A stretch of 64,000 bases of DNA from Montifringilla adamsi (lineage: Eukaryota; Chordata; Aves; Passeriformes; Passeridae), in assembly GCA_017590115.1 (NCBI GenBank), contig JAGGNK010007115.1:434001-498000 (forward strand), written 5' to 3'. Under the pieces are notes generated by a model that was not told the DNA's origin, did not search any database, and saw nothing but the letters and a program-made list of their open reading frames with translations. Shown here piece after piece: positions 34,631 through 49,600 of this stretch. The first letter of the stretch is position 1. The number at the start of each line of letters is the position of its first letter. The translations under genes were made by a program, and so were the position numbers.

Positions 34631-37600
34631 CTGCAGAGAAAGCAAGTGACAGTCTCAGTGGGAAAGCCAAGGCTGCAGCTGGCTCACCCCACCCATCCAC
34701 ATTCCCCCACGAGAGCCAAGCAGCCCACCCACACCACACTGTGTGTCTCTCCATGCAGGCTGCAGGCACAGCTTCTTGCACAAAAGCTGAATGAGGAATC
34801 CAATAACTGTTACTTGCTAGGGATCACCCAGGAGCAGCTTTCTGAAGCCTCTAACTGATAACCCAGATTCTTCTCTCATCCCTGAGCAGCAGATCAAACA
34901 CAAGGTTTGCACCTCAAAAGTCTCTGAAACTGGTAAGATCACCAGCTAGGATTATGATTCTGTATTGCAGAATATTTCCCAGAGCATTCTTTGAAAGGCA
35001 AAGGAGGATTCCTATCTCTAGGTCAAGTGATGTAATTGTATTTAGAAACACAAAATGTAAGTATTTTAGAAGTCTGACTTCCATGGCCAGACGTGACAGC
35101 TGTCACAGCACTGCTGCAGGGACAGCCCCACACCAGCTTCCAAATGCTCTGACTGACCCATGAAGCTCTGCATTTTCAGAAGTTACAAGACAATGTGTGG
35201 AGGAACCAGGCAAAGCCAGGAACTGAACAGTAACTTGCATAGATAAGTAAATTTTCATCTCCCTCCCTCCGTGGGACCATCCATAAGCACAGCAGCAGGT
35301 AATTAGTGCCTGTGCTAAATCTGTCAGGACTGTGTCAGCCACCCTGCGAAGGTGATGCAGCGAGACCCAGAGAGAACACCAGCACGAGAAGTTCCTGACT
35401 GAGAGGTTTTGTTGATGGCATTTGCCTTCTTTGAAAGGCTCCTTAAGGTTCCTGCCGGCTCTCCTCCAACCTTTCATATGAGACAGAAGCCCACCTGTGC
35501 TCCCCCTGAGCCAGCTCTTGCCTCTCTCAGCTCCTGGACTAACTGTCCCTTGCAACCACAGACTCTGCAGCTGTTTCAGTAAGGACCTCGCAACAGAAAG
35601 ACAAGCGGCCGCTCTGCCCCCAGCGGAGATACACACCGTCATCTTCGCTGCGTTCCCCGGTCAGCTCCACGGACTCGGAGAGCGAGGCGAGCGAGGTGCG
35701 GCGCGAGGAGGCGGCCGAGGCGACGCTGGGCTGCTTGCTGCCCGGGAGCCGGCTGACCCAGTGCTCGCACAGCGACGAGCTGGTGGAGCCTGCGGGGAGC
35801 GCGCGTCAGCAGCGGCACAGCCCCGCCGGGACTGCTGTGCTGCCCTGCCCTGCTCACACCCAGCCCGGGACTGCTGCCCTGCCCTGCCCACAGCCCCGCC
35901 GGGACTGCTGTGCTGCCCTGCCCTGCCCACAGCCCAGCCCGGGACTGCTGTGCTGCCCTGCCCTGCTCACAGCCCCGCCGGGGCTGCTGCCCTGCCCTGC
36001 CCTGCCCTGCTCACAGCCCAGCCCGGGGCTGCTGCCCTGCCCGGCCCTGCCCACAGCCCAGCCCGGGGCTGCTGCCCTGCCCTGCCCTGCTCACAGCCCA
36101 GCCCGGGGCTGCCCTCGCCGCCCCAGCACCCAGACACTGCCACGGGAGCGGGGCTTGGCTCTTATGGGGCATTTATGGCCAGAACTGCACTTGTCCCAGT
36201 GCGCTGTGAATAGCAGCATGCAGGCACTGGCGGCATTTCAGCTGCCACCCCAAGGCCACAAAAATCCCTTTTTTTCCAGGGGCAGGTCATCAAGCCTGCA
36301 CCTGCCCGCAGCTCAGCCTGGATTCCACCAACACATGCACTGTGGGCACCTCCTGGGGACTGAGAGTGCTGCCACAGGGAAGGAGCGAGCCACGGCTTGA
36401 TGTCCTGCACAAGGGCAGCTCTGAGCAGTCACCTGTGGGGCACGGGGCTCCCCCATCTCCACAGTCTCCCTGCCAAAACTGCCTTAGCAGAAAAGCTGGA
36501 AAGTTCCCATGGCCTGACACACAGCCACAGTTTCAGACAACCCTCGCTGAGATCTGGGACACAAGAATGGGGGTTTAAGTAGAGCTGGGTGGAAAATTCT
36601 CCAGAAGGACGAACTACCCAAGAAAGACAAGTCAGAGCCACGCCTGAACAGGGCCAGCAGGGCTTACCTGCCACCGAGCTGTTGGCAGACCACGAGGGGA
36701 TCGCTGTGCGTCGCTGGTAGAACAAGATATAAGCGGTCTGCTTGCAGACTTCACTTTCAGAAAGTTGCTGAACTTCACTGTCATCGAAGCAGTACCACTG
36801 GCCATCAACAGAATTCTTGCAATATGCTAAGGAATAACACATTGCTGTAAGACTCTCTCACTCCTACTGCTCTCAGGTTTGTTGTATGACATTTAACATA
36901 ACCTTATCTGCTATGATGGACTCTGACAGTGGGAGTAACAAATGGATTCTTGCATCATCTTCCAGTCTGACTGGCAAGATGGAAGCCTGAGGCTGCCAGA
37001 ACACAATAAACAGCTTACATTTCAGGACTTCCTTTGTCCACCATTACCACTCAGAACAGAACATCATTTGGGGTGGCTCCATTCACTTCACTCTCTGTAA
37101 CTTGTGACACTGCTTCCATCAGTGACTCCCTTTCTGACTCCACACAGAAGTATAACCAGCATCTTTGTGAAAGGCTCCACCACAGACAGCACAGCAGGAC
37201 ACTTGCCTGTATAATGCCCGCCCTGCATGGTGCCGTGGTGGTTGCAGACAGCATACAGGTCATAGATGTAGTCCTCAGGATCTCTGCCCAGGCCATAAGG
37301 TTTCCTCCAAGGTGACCAGTGTGATGGCAAGCTCCAGCTGCTCTGGCTGCGTTTCACAACGTGAGGAGTCATGTCCAAGCCACTCAAGGGAAATTTAACC
37401 ATGTTCTGAAGTTTCATCCTTCGGTCTCCTTCCTGTGTACAGAGAAGAGCATGAGCTGCAGAGGCCAAGGCCTGGCAAAACCCAGGTGAGGAACACACAG
37501 GGCAGAACGGCTGCTTCTAAAGAAGGGATCTACTCACATCACTCAGCAGTCCTCAAGCAACACTACAGGCATCCTTACCTGCCTAAACCTTTTGAGATGT

Positions 37601-40600
37601 ATGATGAGAACATCAGGTAAGGTCCAGAGGCTCAGTGTGATGCTACCCTGCTGCAGCTGCTTGCAGTGTGGGCATCGCCATGCATCATCTGGGGCAAGCT
37701 ACAAGGAACAGGCAGGAGTGGGTATTGGTTTTCAAAGTCCAAGGCAGCTTGCACACCACTGTTCCCTGCTGCCCCAAGCCCAGTGCAGACACTGACCCCT
37801 CTGCCTCATCTCCCTCCAGCATTTATCAAGCTCACTGGAAATGCAGGGTTCCCAATGATGCTTTTCAAAGCGACAAGCAGAGATCTGTGTGCCTCATTCA
37901 GGAGGCACTTTCTGCTGCAAGGCAGAATTCAGCCAGTGCTGCTGTGCAGAGGAACTTTTTGCACCTTATAAATGCCAGAGCCTTGGAAGTGGAGAAGAAG
38001 GAAAAGGAAAAACCAAGGCAAAAACCAGGCAGACTTGGCAGCCTGAAAAGTATTCTCACAAGAAAATCAGCAGTAGAAAAAAAAGCAGGGATAAAAAAGC
38101 AGAAAAAAATCAGAGCAGAAAGAAGAAATGTGTACTTTGGATGCCCCTTTGACACCCCACTGCTCTCTGGGAACCCTCTTCTTCCTCTGCAGCCCCAACA
38201 CACTGAAGACTCTCCCTGTCCCCCAAGCCTCCCTCCACAGCCCAGTGCTCAGAGAACTCAGAAGCCACAGAGATTTAAGCTCAAACAACTCTTCCTCCAC
38301 CTCAGAAAGAACCAACAAGAGAGGCTCCCAAGTTATTACAGCTCAGTCCTGGGTCCAAAGACCACCTCCAGACGAGCCCTTTGAGCAGCAGATCAGAGAC
38401 TACCAGAGGAATTCAGATGGCTTCCACGTGCCAGGCAAGGGCCAGGCCAGAGCCCTCTCCAGCCTGCCTGGGGCACACCACCACTCCTCTCTCTTCAGCC
38501 TCACAGAGCAGGGGAGCAGCCCATTGCTGCAGAACTGAACCCATGAAGCACATTGTCCTAATCCTTTATAACATTCACAGTATTTCACAGAAGGAAATTG
38601 CCAAAGACAGGACTAAGTTCTTGTATCAACATTTGGGCAGCAAAGAACCCAGCAGCAGGACCTCCCACAACCTTCTCACTGCAGAGGAGCTCCCTTAGCA
38701 GCACAGATAACTAATCTTGTGTTACAAATCTATTCTCCTGTCACAAGGAATCAATGTTTGCAGAACAGAGCTGCCTGGATGAGGGAGTTCCTGTGGCATG
38801 TACACAAGCCAGAGTACACAGTCTGTATCTACCTGTTCCTCTTTGGTGTACAGTTGGAAACACTGAGATAAAGTGCAGATCTGAGGTTGATGATGAAGCT
38901 CTCTCTGCTGGCGGACGCTTTCAGAGTCTGGAATATATTCCTCTTCTGTATTCACAAACAAGCTGCATCAGGGAGACACCACATTTACCAGCACATCCCC
39001 TTGCTCCCCAGGCTGTCCCTGCAGACAGGGGCTGGGCACAGGTGGAGTTTGAGTGGTCTCATGTTTGCTGAAGGATGCACAGTTCACACAAGCAAGCTGC
39101 AAGCAGCAATTGTGAGTGAACACAGTTTAAGGGTTTTTACTTCATACTTACTAATCTTTAGTTTCTTTGTCCCATTCTACCACTAATTTCACATGAGCAG
39201 TTCCCCCCTGTCCGCATGACTTCAATGCCCTGCAGGGAGGAGCAGAAGTAAGTCAGACCATCTTTCAATCCAAAATCTACATTATCTTCTACATCCATGT
39301 AATTTCTCTCCACAAGCCTTTCACCCTTCCTTCAAACTCCCACAGCTGAGGTTTGCAAAGGAGTAAAAGGAATTCACACAGCAAAACACTTGGCAAAGCT
39401 GGTAAATGCCTTCACCCAAGTATGCAAGTTCTGTAAGGCAACATACACCTGTTACAGAACAGGCATTTACCAACATTTCAAAGAATAACAGGCACACGAA
39501 AAAAACTAAAAATAGTGAGAGTAATATTTTCATTCTGTTCTCCATTTCCAGGGAGGACAGATTCCAGATGGCATGACACACAACCAAGGTATTCTCACAC
39601 AGCTTCCTAAGGATGCTCCCTCATTTCCCTGCTCCTCAGGCCCCTGCAGTGCATTCCACACATGCACACCAGGCCTGCTCATTTCTGCACTGTTAACACC
39701 GAGCTCCCAACTGACACACCTCTCTCCACTCCTGGGAAGCACCCAGCACCCGAGGCCAGCTCACCTTTCCACTGTTGGGTGGCAGAGGGGTCGCTCCTCC
39801 TGAGGTAGCAAGTATGTTATGCCCACAACACTGACCACTCGCAGGCTGAACGGGCACACCTGCAGCAGAGAGAACAGAGACCACCTCAGTGGCTCCAACC
39901 CAACCTGCCCACATGCCACTGGCTGACAAAGACTTCACCCTAGAACACGTTTGACATGACAAAGCAAATGTACAAGGTCTCAAATATGCGTGTGCCAATG
40001 AGCTGACAGAGGGCTGAGGTACAGCAGTGGAACCTGTGCATCCAACAGCTCACATTTGTCTCACCTGCAAGCAGGCTGCAGGCCGCAGGAAATACTGCAT
40101 CTTCTCCAGTATTTCCTTCTGCAGAATATCCCAAGCAATTGTTTTTTCCAAGTGCAACACAAAGGGCAAGCCAAACCTATGGGAAGGAGAAGCATTTGAG
40201 GAACAATTAAAATATTATCCTGTTCAGCAATCAGAACCCCAAGGTACATGGGAGAACTTCATGTGAAGTTTTGTGAAACTTCAGAGGCTGAGGCACTTCT
40301 CAGGCTCCAGATGACACAGATGCCTTTGCCATGGTTGTTTCTCACTTCTCTCCCTCCCCCCATTTTCACTCCAATTAAAATTTCCCACCCATAACAGGGT
40401 CTGGTCAAACACGCTCCTCTCAAACCAGACAAAGGTGGTGCATCCTCTCAACTGGGCTGCATTTATTTCTTTACAGTAATGCAATACTCGAAGTTCACCA
40501 AAATTAGAAATATTTTGCTGCACCCATTAATGCTTTTTGATCAACATGTTCTTTAGCACCTGAAGTGAGCTAGGGATGCAAGCTGCTGCTCCTTCACCTG

Positions 40601-43600
40601 GAGCCTGTACTACAGGAAAGTAAAACCCAGGTCAGTTTAGGAAGCAGCCAGAAGAGTAACTCCAGCCACACTGCTGCCAGTCACCTTTTGCTCTGCTGTC
40701 CAGTGCACGCTCTGTTACACACCAGCAAGACAATCTTGTCATTTGCTGCTAGTTTGGGACAGGACTGTTCCAGTTTTCCAGACTTCACCGTTCCTTGAGA
40801 GTAAGCTATTGTTCGGGAGTGCTCAGTGCCACATTTCAAGTTATTCAGGTTATTGTTCACATGTATTCCTAAAAAATTAGGAGAAAGGAAACATTTCATG
40901 ATGTCATTTGCCTTTAGTGCCCTGATGGCCCCTCAAGAAGCCCTTCTTGGGCTGGAGAGGAGCAGGTCAGTATGGAATCAGGAGCATTTTCATCACTTGG
41001 ACAAAGGCTTCAAAGAGCAGCTTCCTTTCACAGTGACTGCTTCTTCAGAGAAGGACATTATATGCAAGTGCTCCCCATCTGATTTTTCACAGCAGGTTGT
41101 ACAAGCACTCTCAGCTTTTACTGCCCACAAGAAACACTAACATGCCAAGAACCCAACTTGCTACTTTCAATAATAAAATTTGCATTTGATTACACTCCAT
41201 CTGCCCAGGATACCATGATTACCTTTCACTGAGGGGACACGCAGAGGCTGAGGAGTTTGAGCTGGGAAAGAGAAAGTGTTTGTTCATTCCTGAGACTGTT
41301 TATTCATCACTAGCAATCTGATTTTAAATAACGCAATTTCAGTGGCTTCATCTGGTCCCTAGCAGGCCTTTAAATTAAGCCTGACAAGAGATTTCACATT
41401 AAGCCAGCCTGGCCTGCAGTATCAGCCCTGAGAAGAGGCAGAAAGGAGTGCACAACACTGCTTGATAACCTCCCAGCTGACAACACTATTAAATCTTCCG
41501 GAATGAGCCTGGACAAAGTCAGAGCTGAAATCAATACACCAGAACATCAACAGCTCGTGGGACTCACTCTTTTCCCACACAAACCTCCCTCAGTAGTCAC
41601 CCGAGGTGGGCATTGAGAGTTATTGACTCACCTCTCTGACTGAGGATGCCCTCAGGCCTGAAGATCTCTGGGGTCTCAAAGGCAAAGATGCAGTCGCTCT
41701 CGTGGATGGTGTCCAAGTCGTCGGTGTCGCAGAAGGAGCGATGGAACCCATCGTAGTACATCTCTGTCAGCACGATCTGCAGGCACCAGAAGCAAACCAG
41801 AACCCATCAAACCTCCCACAGTTTCAGCTCAGTGCCCCATCCCTCAGCTGGGATTTTCCTGCTAAGGGATGGCATTCAAGACACCCTGTCATCAGCCAGG
41901 AGCAAGGAACAGGGAAAAGGACAGCCATAAACAAGAAGCTGAGGTAAAAACAACATATGGAGAGGTTTTGGTGGAATTCAACAGCTTTCCTGAAGCTCTT
42001 CCTACAGAGGAATTCAGCGTAGGTGCCCAGTGGTTGCCTCACTGCCAGCATGCACACCATGGGGCCAGGCAGGTCTGCACACTGCACTGAGGGCTATGCC
42101 AACATCACTAGGATTCAAAGAGCCAGTGCACAGGGAAAAGCAGGATCCAGATTCCCACCACTGCCTTGCCTCCCTTGCTATATATCCAACAAGGGACAAA
42201 AGCCTCCCCTGTCCCTCCCAGTGCAGGGAGGGCACACAGGTGAGCAGCCCAGCCCCCTACCTGCTCCGTGGGTATCTTGGTTTCCGAGGAGACAGCCTCC
42301 CTCAGCCTGGCCACTGTTCCGGAGATGGGCACGGCCACCCCGATGCGCATGCAGTGCGAGCACTTGCCCTGGTACACCACGGTGACGTAGAGGGGCCTGT
42401 GGAGAGCATGGAGCACTGCTAGGCTGGGCTGAGCACCTCTGGGCACTGCCCGAGCAGCCTCAGCCCAACTGGGCACATCCAGGCTGCCCACCATGTACAG
42501 GGCCCTCCCCACTGTCCGGATCCACCTCGCACTGGAGACGCGCTCAGCTGCAGCCCGACAAGGGTGTTTGATTTACAGACTCCTTTCCTACTATATGGCC
42601 TGGTGTTACTTGCTGCCACAAGCAGAACATCTCAAAAGAGGCCCACAAAGCTAAAACCAAAACTGTCTATGAGAAGGCAAACAGTTTTCCAGCAGGGATC
42701 CAGAAAGGAAGCTTGGACAGTCAGTATAAGAGAGCACCTTGAAGTACTTGGAGAGCTGCTGCTGGGAACAGGCTGCCTCTCAGCCCTCAATCCTGCCTCC
42801 AACAGCAGCCAGCAGCACTGCTGGGGAGAGAAGAGCAAGGGGACACCTTCCCTGGACAGCCCACTCAGCCTCCACCCAGCAGTGAAGCAGGGATTTCCAG
42901 AGCAAACGTGACAGCGATGTTTAATCTGCGCTATCATCACCCTGTTCCATTGCCTTGGAACCTACATAAGTTTTCTGGATGCAAACACCAGGTGAAGGAG
43001 TTTGCTATACCACAGGTAGTTTTGCTGTGCATCTCTATCTTCACTTTGAATGTTTCATCTGAATTTTTTTCCTCCCCTGAAGTTTTTTCTTTATTTGCAT
43101 CAGCTGTCTTTCAAAAAAATAAAACATTTTGCAGGAAAGATTTTAACTTCAATTTTTTTAATTGGAGTGATCAGTGAGGCTGCTCTCAAAAAACAAAGTG
43201 CTTCAGCCTTTTCCCTTTTTTAATTTTAAAATGCTATAAAATCAAGTGAAAAGCAAAATATTATGGTTATATGAAGAAAAGACTTTTTCTCCCAAAATTA
43301 ATTCTATAGGAAGGATAGGCCTTTCAAGCCGCTTGTAAGTCTCCATTTTCCATTTTACCTGCGAAGCAAACAGTCCTATCTATCTTTTCTAATGACTTAT
43401 CGGAAATGTTGGTGGTACTGTCTTCCTGCTGTAGCAAATCCAGGAACACGACACGCACGGAAGGACCGAGGGCTCAGGACAGCTCCGTACCGAGTGTGCG
43501 GCAGAGGGATCGGCAGCGAGATGCACAGGAAAGGGTCAAAGGTGTTGCTCTGCTTCTGGCAATGAGGGCACGTCAGGGAGGACCTGGGACAAACATGGAC

Positions 43601-46600
43601 AACAGGGCACAGTTACACTCACTGCACTGGGAATGGATAAACCATCAAATCCCACATCCACCGACAGCAGATCCAACGGGAAACCCTGGAAGGGTTTTGT
43701 CTTTGGAGGGAGGTGAAGTTACAGGACAGGGACACAGACAGCACAGGGGGCACACAGCCCTTACACAGGAAAAGCTCCAGACAAGAGTCCACTCTCATTC
43801 TCCAGAATTCCATTCTCATTCAGAACCAATCTGCACCTTACAATGGCTTTGTGTCTTAGACCAGGTTTGAGGTTTCGCCTTTGCAAAGGAAGAGTTGGCA
43901 AATACTGGGGAGGAAGCCCAGCAATTTAATTCTCACAGCAGTACAAGCACAAGCCATCAAGGAACACTGGTGATTCAGCTGTTCTCTTCCAATAGCTCTG
44001 AAATTAGAAAGCTCTCTTCCCAGAAAGAAGGGAAACTCAAGGGAAAGCCCTGAAGGGACAGTGATAACTTCAGCTCAGAATTCCCAAGTGCCAGATGACA
44101 AGCACTCTGCACACACTGGGGATCCCTAACTCCCAGCCCCCTCTAGATCCTGCCATGGGCTCTTCCCTCTCACAGTCAGGGTGAGCCCCACAGCACTAGG
44201 CTTTCCTGAGCCTTTGCTCATGAAGCACTGACTCACTCTCAGGATGTACAGAACAGGTGTAGTGGTACATACTGCAGATTTAGACAGAATATACCAATTT
44301 TGAAGCAGTGAAATTCTCTCTTTCCTCTAGAGCAAGGTCTTGGTTCAGCAGGAATTCAGAAACAGTTGTTAACACAGTGACACCAGTCCCAACTGTACTG
44401 GGAGCCAGTGTCAGTTTAGAATTGTACTGGGGTCACCCACACATTCAACAAATTTACAAAATACCATACCTGTACTGGGCTTGAAAGAGTTCCTGCACAA
44501 ACGTGCTACTGATGGGAAAGGCTGGGCCCTCCAGCAGCACATCATCCTCCAGCGGCGGCTAAAAGAGAGAACAAACCCTTGAGGCACACCCAGGTGCGGG
44601 GGTGCACCACGGAGGTGGCTCCAGAACCCCAGTCAAATGTTGCCTTCCTTAGCCAAAAATCACTGGGAAAATGTCACAAGCATTTTTAACTAGCAAGCAC
44701 ACTCTGCTCCAAGGGTGGGCATGCAGGAAGGTGAGGTGGGCAGGGCAGCCCTGGGAAGGGCACGGGGCTCACACCTGACGAGGTCAGGCAGCCCCAGGTA
44801 ACACCCCTGGCTATCGCAGAGCCACTCAAACACGACTCAGGGATTCCTCAGGGAGCACTCACCAGGGATTAGTGGAACAGCTGGTTACATTCCCAGGGCA
44901 GAAACAAACATTATTTTAACCCAAGTTTTTGTTCCATCTGAACTACCGAAGTTCAGAAGCCAATGGGGAGAGCTACTCTCCTTTAAAAGGAAAGCCTGTG
45001 TGCAAAGTTGGACTCCCACAGCGTCCCGCAGCAGAATCCCTTACCTTGAGTGGAGGCATGCCACCGGAATTCACCACGTTGTTCAAATCCTCGTGGACTC
45101 TGTCGAGCAGCCAGAGCAGGAACTCCTGGGCGTCGTGCTGGGCGTTCCCGCGGTACTGCATCGCGTTCTTGGACACGATGTTCTGCACAGGAGAGACAGT
45201 GCAGCAACAGCTAGAGCAGAGCCCAGGCCACCCCAGCACACCTACCCCTGCCTCACAGCACCTGACACTGCTGCCCTCACCAAATCTTCTGCTTGTTCAA
45301 GCTGAAGCAAAACAACAATTTAGTCTCCTAATGCCCACACACTCTGTCTTGCTCATTGCGGTTCTGGTGAGGTCACACATTTCCCAAAACCCTGATGCAG
45401 ATGTTCAATGCTAATCTAGGTCTACAGTTCCAGGACTCAGCCAGGATCAGGACATCTAAATCACAGATGCTTCTACAGTCTGATCATCATCATGCAGGTA
45501 GAGCAAAATTACTTCCCATCAGCACCCTGTCAAGCACAGGAGTAGTACAGGCCACTGTGGAATTTTTTGCACTGGGTATCAAGACCCCACTATGCATAAC
45601 TCGCTCAACCTAAACACTGTCTTCTACTGCCATCCCAGCCAGGGAGGTGCAGCTTTCCCTGGACACCAGGAACCATGGCATCACAGAGCAACCAGAGCTG
45701 GAGCAGCACCCATCCCATGCTGTGCTGCACCTACATCCTTGGCACACCTGCAGAGAGAAGAACTGTTCAACAGGACTCTGACTTATTGAGCAGGGTCCCC
45801 AAGAGGGACAGTGGCACAAGCAGAGGCCAGACAGCACCTGCAGGGCAGGAATGGGTGGGAAGGCTGCAGAGCCTGGGCCCAGCAGGCTGCACAAGTGCCT
45901 CGTGCCAGAGCTCCTCCACTCCTCTAATCAGAGTTTGCAACAGATTTGAGAAATGAGGTTGGGTTGCTTGCTTTATCCCTCTGAAAATGGGGTCACCGGG
46001 GAGGGGGGTGGTGATGGAAGAGGCAGGCAAGGACTGATAAACATATACTCTCTATGCTCTATAATCTGTCCACTGTCTCAAGGCTGGAAAATAATGGGAA
46101 ACAGAAATAATCTGCTCTCATTACATATGTGCAGGACTTCTGACAGTAGATTTACTGCCCTTGCTGTGCAGGGACCAGCACTCTCCCACATAAAATATGT
46201 GCACACAGCTTGGACCATGAGAGTGGTACCTAGCCAACACTCTGTGCCACACCGGTGTGACCCCAGCACCTCTGCTTGGTGTCCAATGTAACCCTCAGCT
46301 TGGGATGCTGCTGCAAATGGGGCAGAGAAATTTGAAGCAGTTTGTGGGAACTTGAAGATTAATGGAGACCAAACAGCATTCTCTGCTCCTAGCTCCTGTT
46401 AAGCAATGCAAAATCCAGTGGCAGAAAAAAAAGGATAAAATATAATCCATAAAATGGATCTAAAAAAGTCTCTTCAGGTACCAGCCCAATGCCTCGTGCC
46501 CTCTTTCAGCAGAAAGGCAAGCTGAATGCACCCAGACAATGATGCAGGGAAGAACGTAAGGCATACATGTGGAGACTTGCATTGCAAACATTAACTTTGT

Positions 46601-49600
46601 TCAAAAAAACCCACACCGAAAATTAAATTTAGCCCTTATATTACTGTGTCAAGTTTCAAACTGAAAATCAGACACAAACATGTGAGGCTGAGATTGTAGT
46701 CCAGTCTAGTGGTCACCTCACTACATCTCTCCAGAAGCATCACATGCTCCCGCAGTGACACACCTGGGCTGTAACAGCTGTGCCCATCCTTCCCAGCCCA
46801 GCACCAAGGGATCATGTCCCTTATCCCACCGAGGGAGGGGACTCCAGCAGGACTGCAGGTCACAGCAAAGCCAGGCTCATTCTTCTCAGCGAGCTGACCA
46901 CCGAGAGCCAAGGGCAAGAAGTGCTGACACCAGCCGTGTCCCCAGCCGTGTCCCCGCTGTGCCCAGACATGAACAGGTGTGACAGGAGCAGGCCCTGATG
47001 CTCTCCCATCAGCCAGAGCCAGCAGCCTCATCTGGTGTCCTTTGTCCCAGCCAGCTCAGCCAACACACGCTGTCACTGCCCTTCAAGGGCCCGTCCAGAC
47101 ACAGCTGATGATAAAAGGCTCCTGGCATTGCTGGGAGAAAGCAAATCCAGCATTTCAAGTGGAAAGGACACATGGAGGGGTTCTGTACAGAAACATAAGG
47201 ACTTTGGGAATCCAGGCTAGTATTTGTTATTGCCTCTTCCCCAGAGGCAGAGCACTTCACTCCAGTCCAGAGCCTCCCTGGCTTTTGCTGATGTGTGTCC
47301 CTGGTGCTGCAGTGTCCCCAGAGAGCAGCCAGTCTGTGCCAATCCCAAGCACAGCGAAGCCAGGGATGCACAGCAGTCACGTGCCTGCTCTGTATCTGTG
47401 TCACTGCTCAGCTCAGAAGCATCTCCACGATAATTGCTCTGGTTTTCTCAACACTCTTGCAGCCTGAGTGGACTAAGGATAAAGAGCTGCTGTGGAGACA
47501 CATCACAAGATGCTGGAAGTGATTCAGGAAGCACTACAAAATATCAGATGCAACTTCCTCACAAGAGGCTCTGCTAAACAAACACTCCAGCACCAGCAGC
47601 ACGTTCCCAGTGCCACTCACACCTCCTGCCAGCACTGCTACTAGTGGGTCCCTTACTGCTGAAACCCCTGCAGCTGCTGCTCCAGGGGGCTGCTGCTCCA
47701 GGGATGCCGTGTGCCCTCCTCCCAGCCCCTGCCAGGGGCTGTGGCAGCAACCCCAGACACACAGGGTGTGGGGGGGACAGTGGACACACAGTGAAAACAG
47801 TCAGTGCTGAGGGACGATTAAATCTGAGAGAGACAGAGGTGCTGACTCAAACAGACAATTTAACAACTGAGACAAACAGCAGGAACTCCTGTAGTTCCCA
47901 GCCTGAGGGGTCAGCAGCAAACACAGCCCCCACACCTCCTTGCTCCCCTCCCTGCTCCCTGCTGGGCTGAGGGCAGAACAGCATCAGGGGTGCCCACAGC
48001 CCTCAGCTACAGACAGGGCTGTACAGCCCTGGGGGTCCCCACAACCCTGTGCTATGGGTGGGGGTCTGCAGCCTCTCAGCAGCCAGACTGGCCATTCCTG
48101 AACAGCTCCTGAACATCTGACAGGCAAAGCAGACAAACGAGCAAGAACTCATCACTGAGCACTGGCCACCCAGCACCTCTCCATACTGACTTTCCAAGTT
48201 GCCCCTCCAGCCCAGCAGAAGGTTTCTTGCCCTTGCCACAACCCTAAACCTTCACCCCTCTTTTGCTCATCACTTAAGACAATAGCTAATTTTGCTGGTC
48301 CTGCAGTAACACAACAGCAACTGTAACTGGATTCAGATAGAGAGTTAGGAAGAAAATGCTTTAAAAACACATGAAAACCACCACATTTACCAACCCCCAG
48401 GAGCCATTACTCCTCTGCCCCTAATCTGGGTCTCCTGAAAGCAGAGTTGGCACATCTGACCAGCTTCCATCCAGCACCGCAGGGTGTTAAGGATGACTCC
48501 AGAACAATTCTGGGGCAGCTGGTTCAGCTATGAGGCACCAGGAGTGGGCATGGACTCTGACACTGCCTCCCAACACCTTCCACGATGCCCAGCACCTCCA
48601 GCCCTTTGCTCAGCTCAGCCCTTGTGAGCCTGGCAGGAGGTGGGTGGATCCTCCATTCCACCAGATGTGCAGGCAGTGGTACACAGACACCCTGAATGAA
48701 GTGGCTCCAGCCAAAGAGATAAGGGGGAAATCAAAATTTCCTGTCCCACTTATGTACCCCTAATGCAAGCACCCTACAACCATATCAGTCCCTGCCTGTC
48801 TGTGAAGCAGATCTACAGCAAAGACACATTATCATTTTTACCAGGCCATTGAAAGTTTAATAATAATTCATCTACTGCTCTAAATAGATGCAATAAATAG
48901 ATCAAAACAGAGCTGAACTACTGGCCTCTTCTTTGCTGCTATTATTGTTCCAGTTCACAAAGACAACTAGAGGAAAAACGCCAGTCTGCTACTCTCCAGT
49001 GTGGCCCTGCTAGGAAGCAGCTGTGGAAGGATTCTGCACAAGAACAGATAAAGACAGCTCAGTAGAGACCTGACCCAATGACACACATGTGCAGGAGAGA
49101 AAGGCTATTCTTTATCTTCTGTTGAAGAGTTAGTTATGCTCAAGCACGTTATTTCTCTTTTTCAAGCCCACAACCACAGTTTTGTGTTTGAGTAAGTTCT
49201 ACAGCAGACACTGCTTACCTGAACTGCCCTCTGGGCTCACACACAGACAGCTCTTTCCCCTCTCTGGAGATGTTCTTTTCTGGGGAGACCAGTACCCAGC
49301 CAGCAGCGTGGCTCAGGCAGGGACCCCTCCAGTCAGGGGCAGAAGAGATCACTGTGGACTTGGCCTTAGCACAGGCTTCAAACAGGGAAAAGGGAGCTTT
49401 GATGACAGGAGGTCTGTCACAGCAGCCAGGGCAGGACTAAACACTCCTCCCTTGCCCTGTGGGCATCCAGAGGCATCAGCACCCCATGGGCCACGGCAGC
49501 TCCATGGGCAGTGTGTCCCCACAGTCCTGCCCTGGGCAGTGCAGGGGACAATGAGCACAGCCCTCATGAGAACTCTTCAGGAAGCAAAGCCATGAGGAGC

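Noticed and set aside
37668..38384. 238-codon plus-strand frame with a Lys-rich stretch
   Set aside because: Antisense to USP31 exon 12 and intron 11; no family match and no promoter or splice support.
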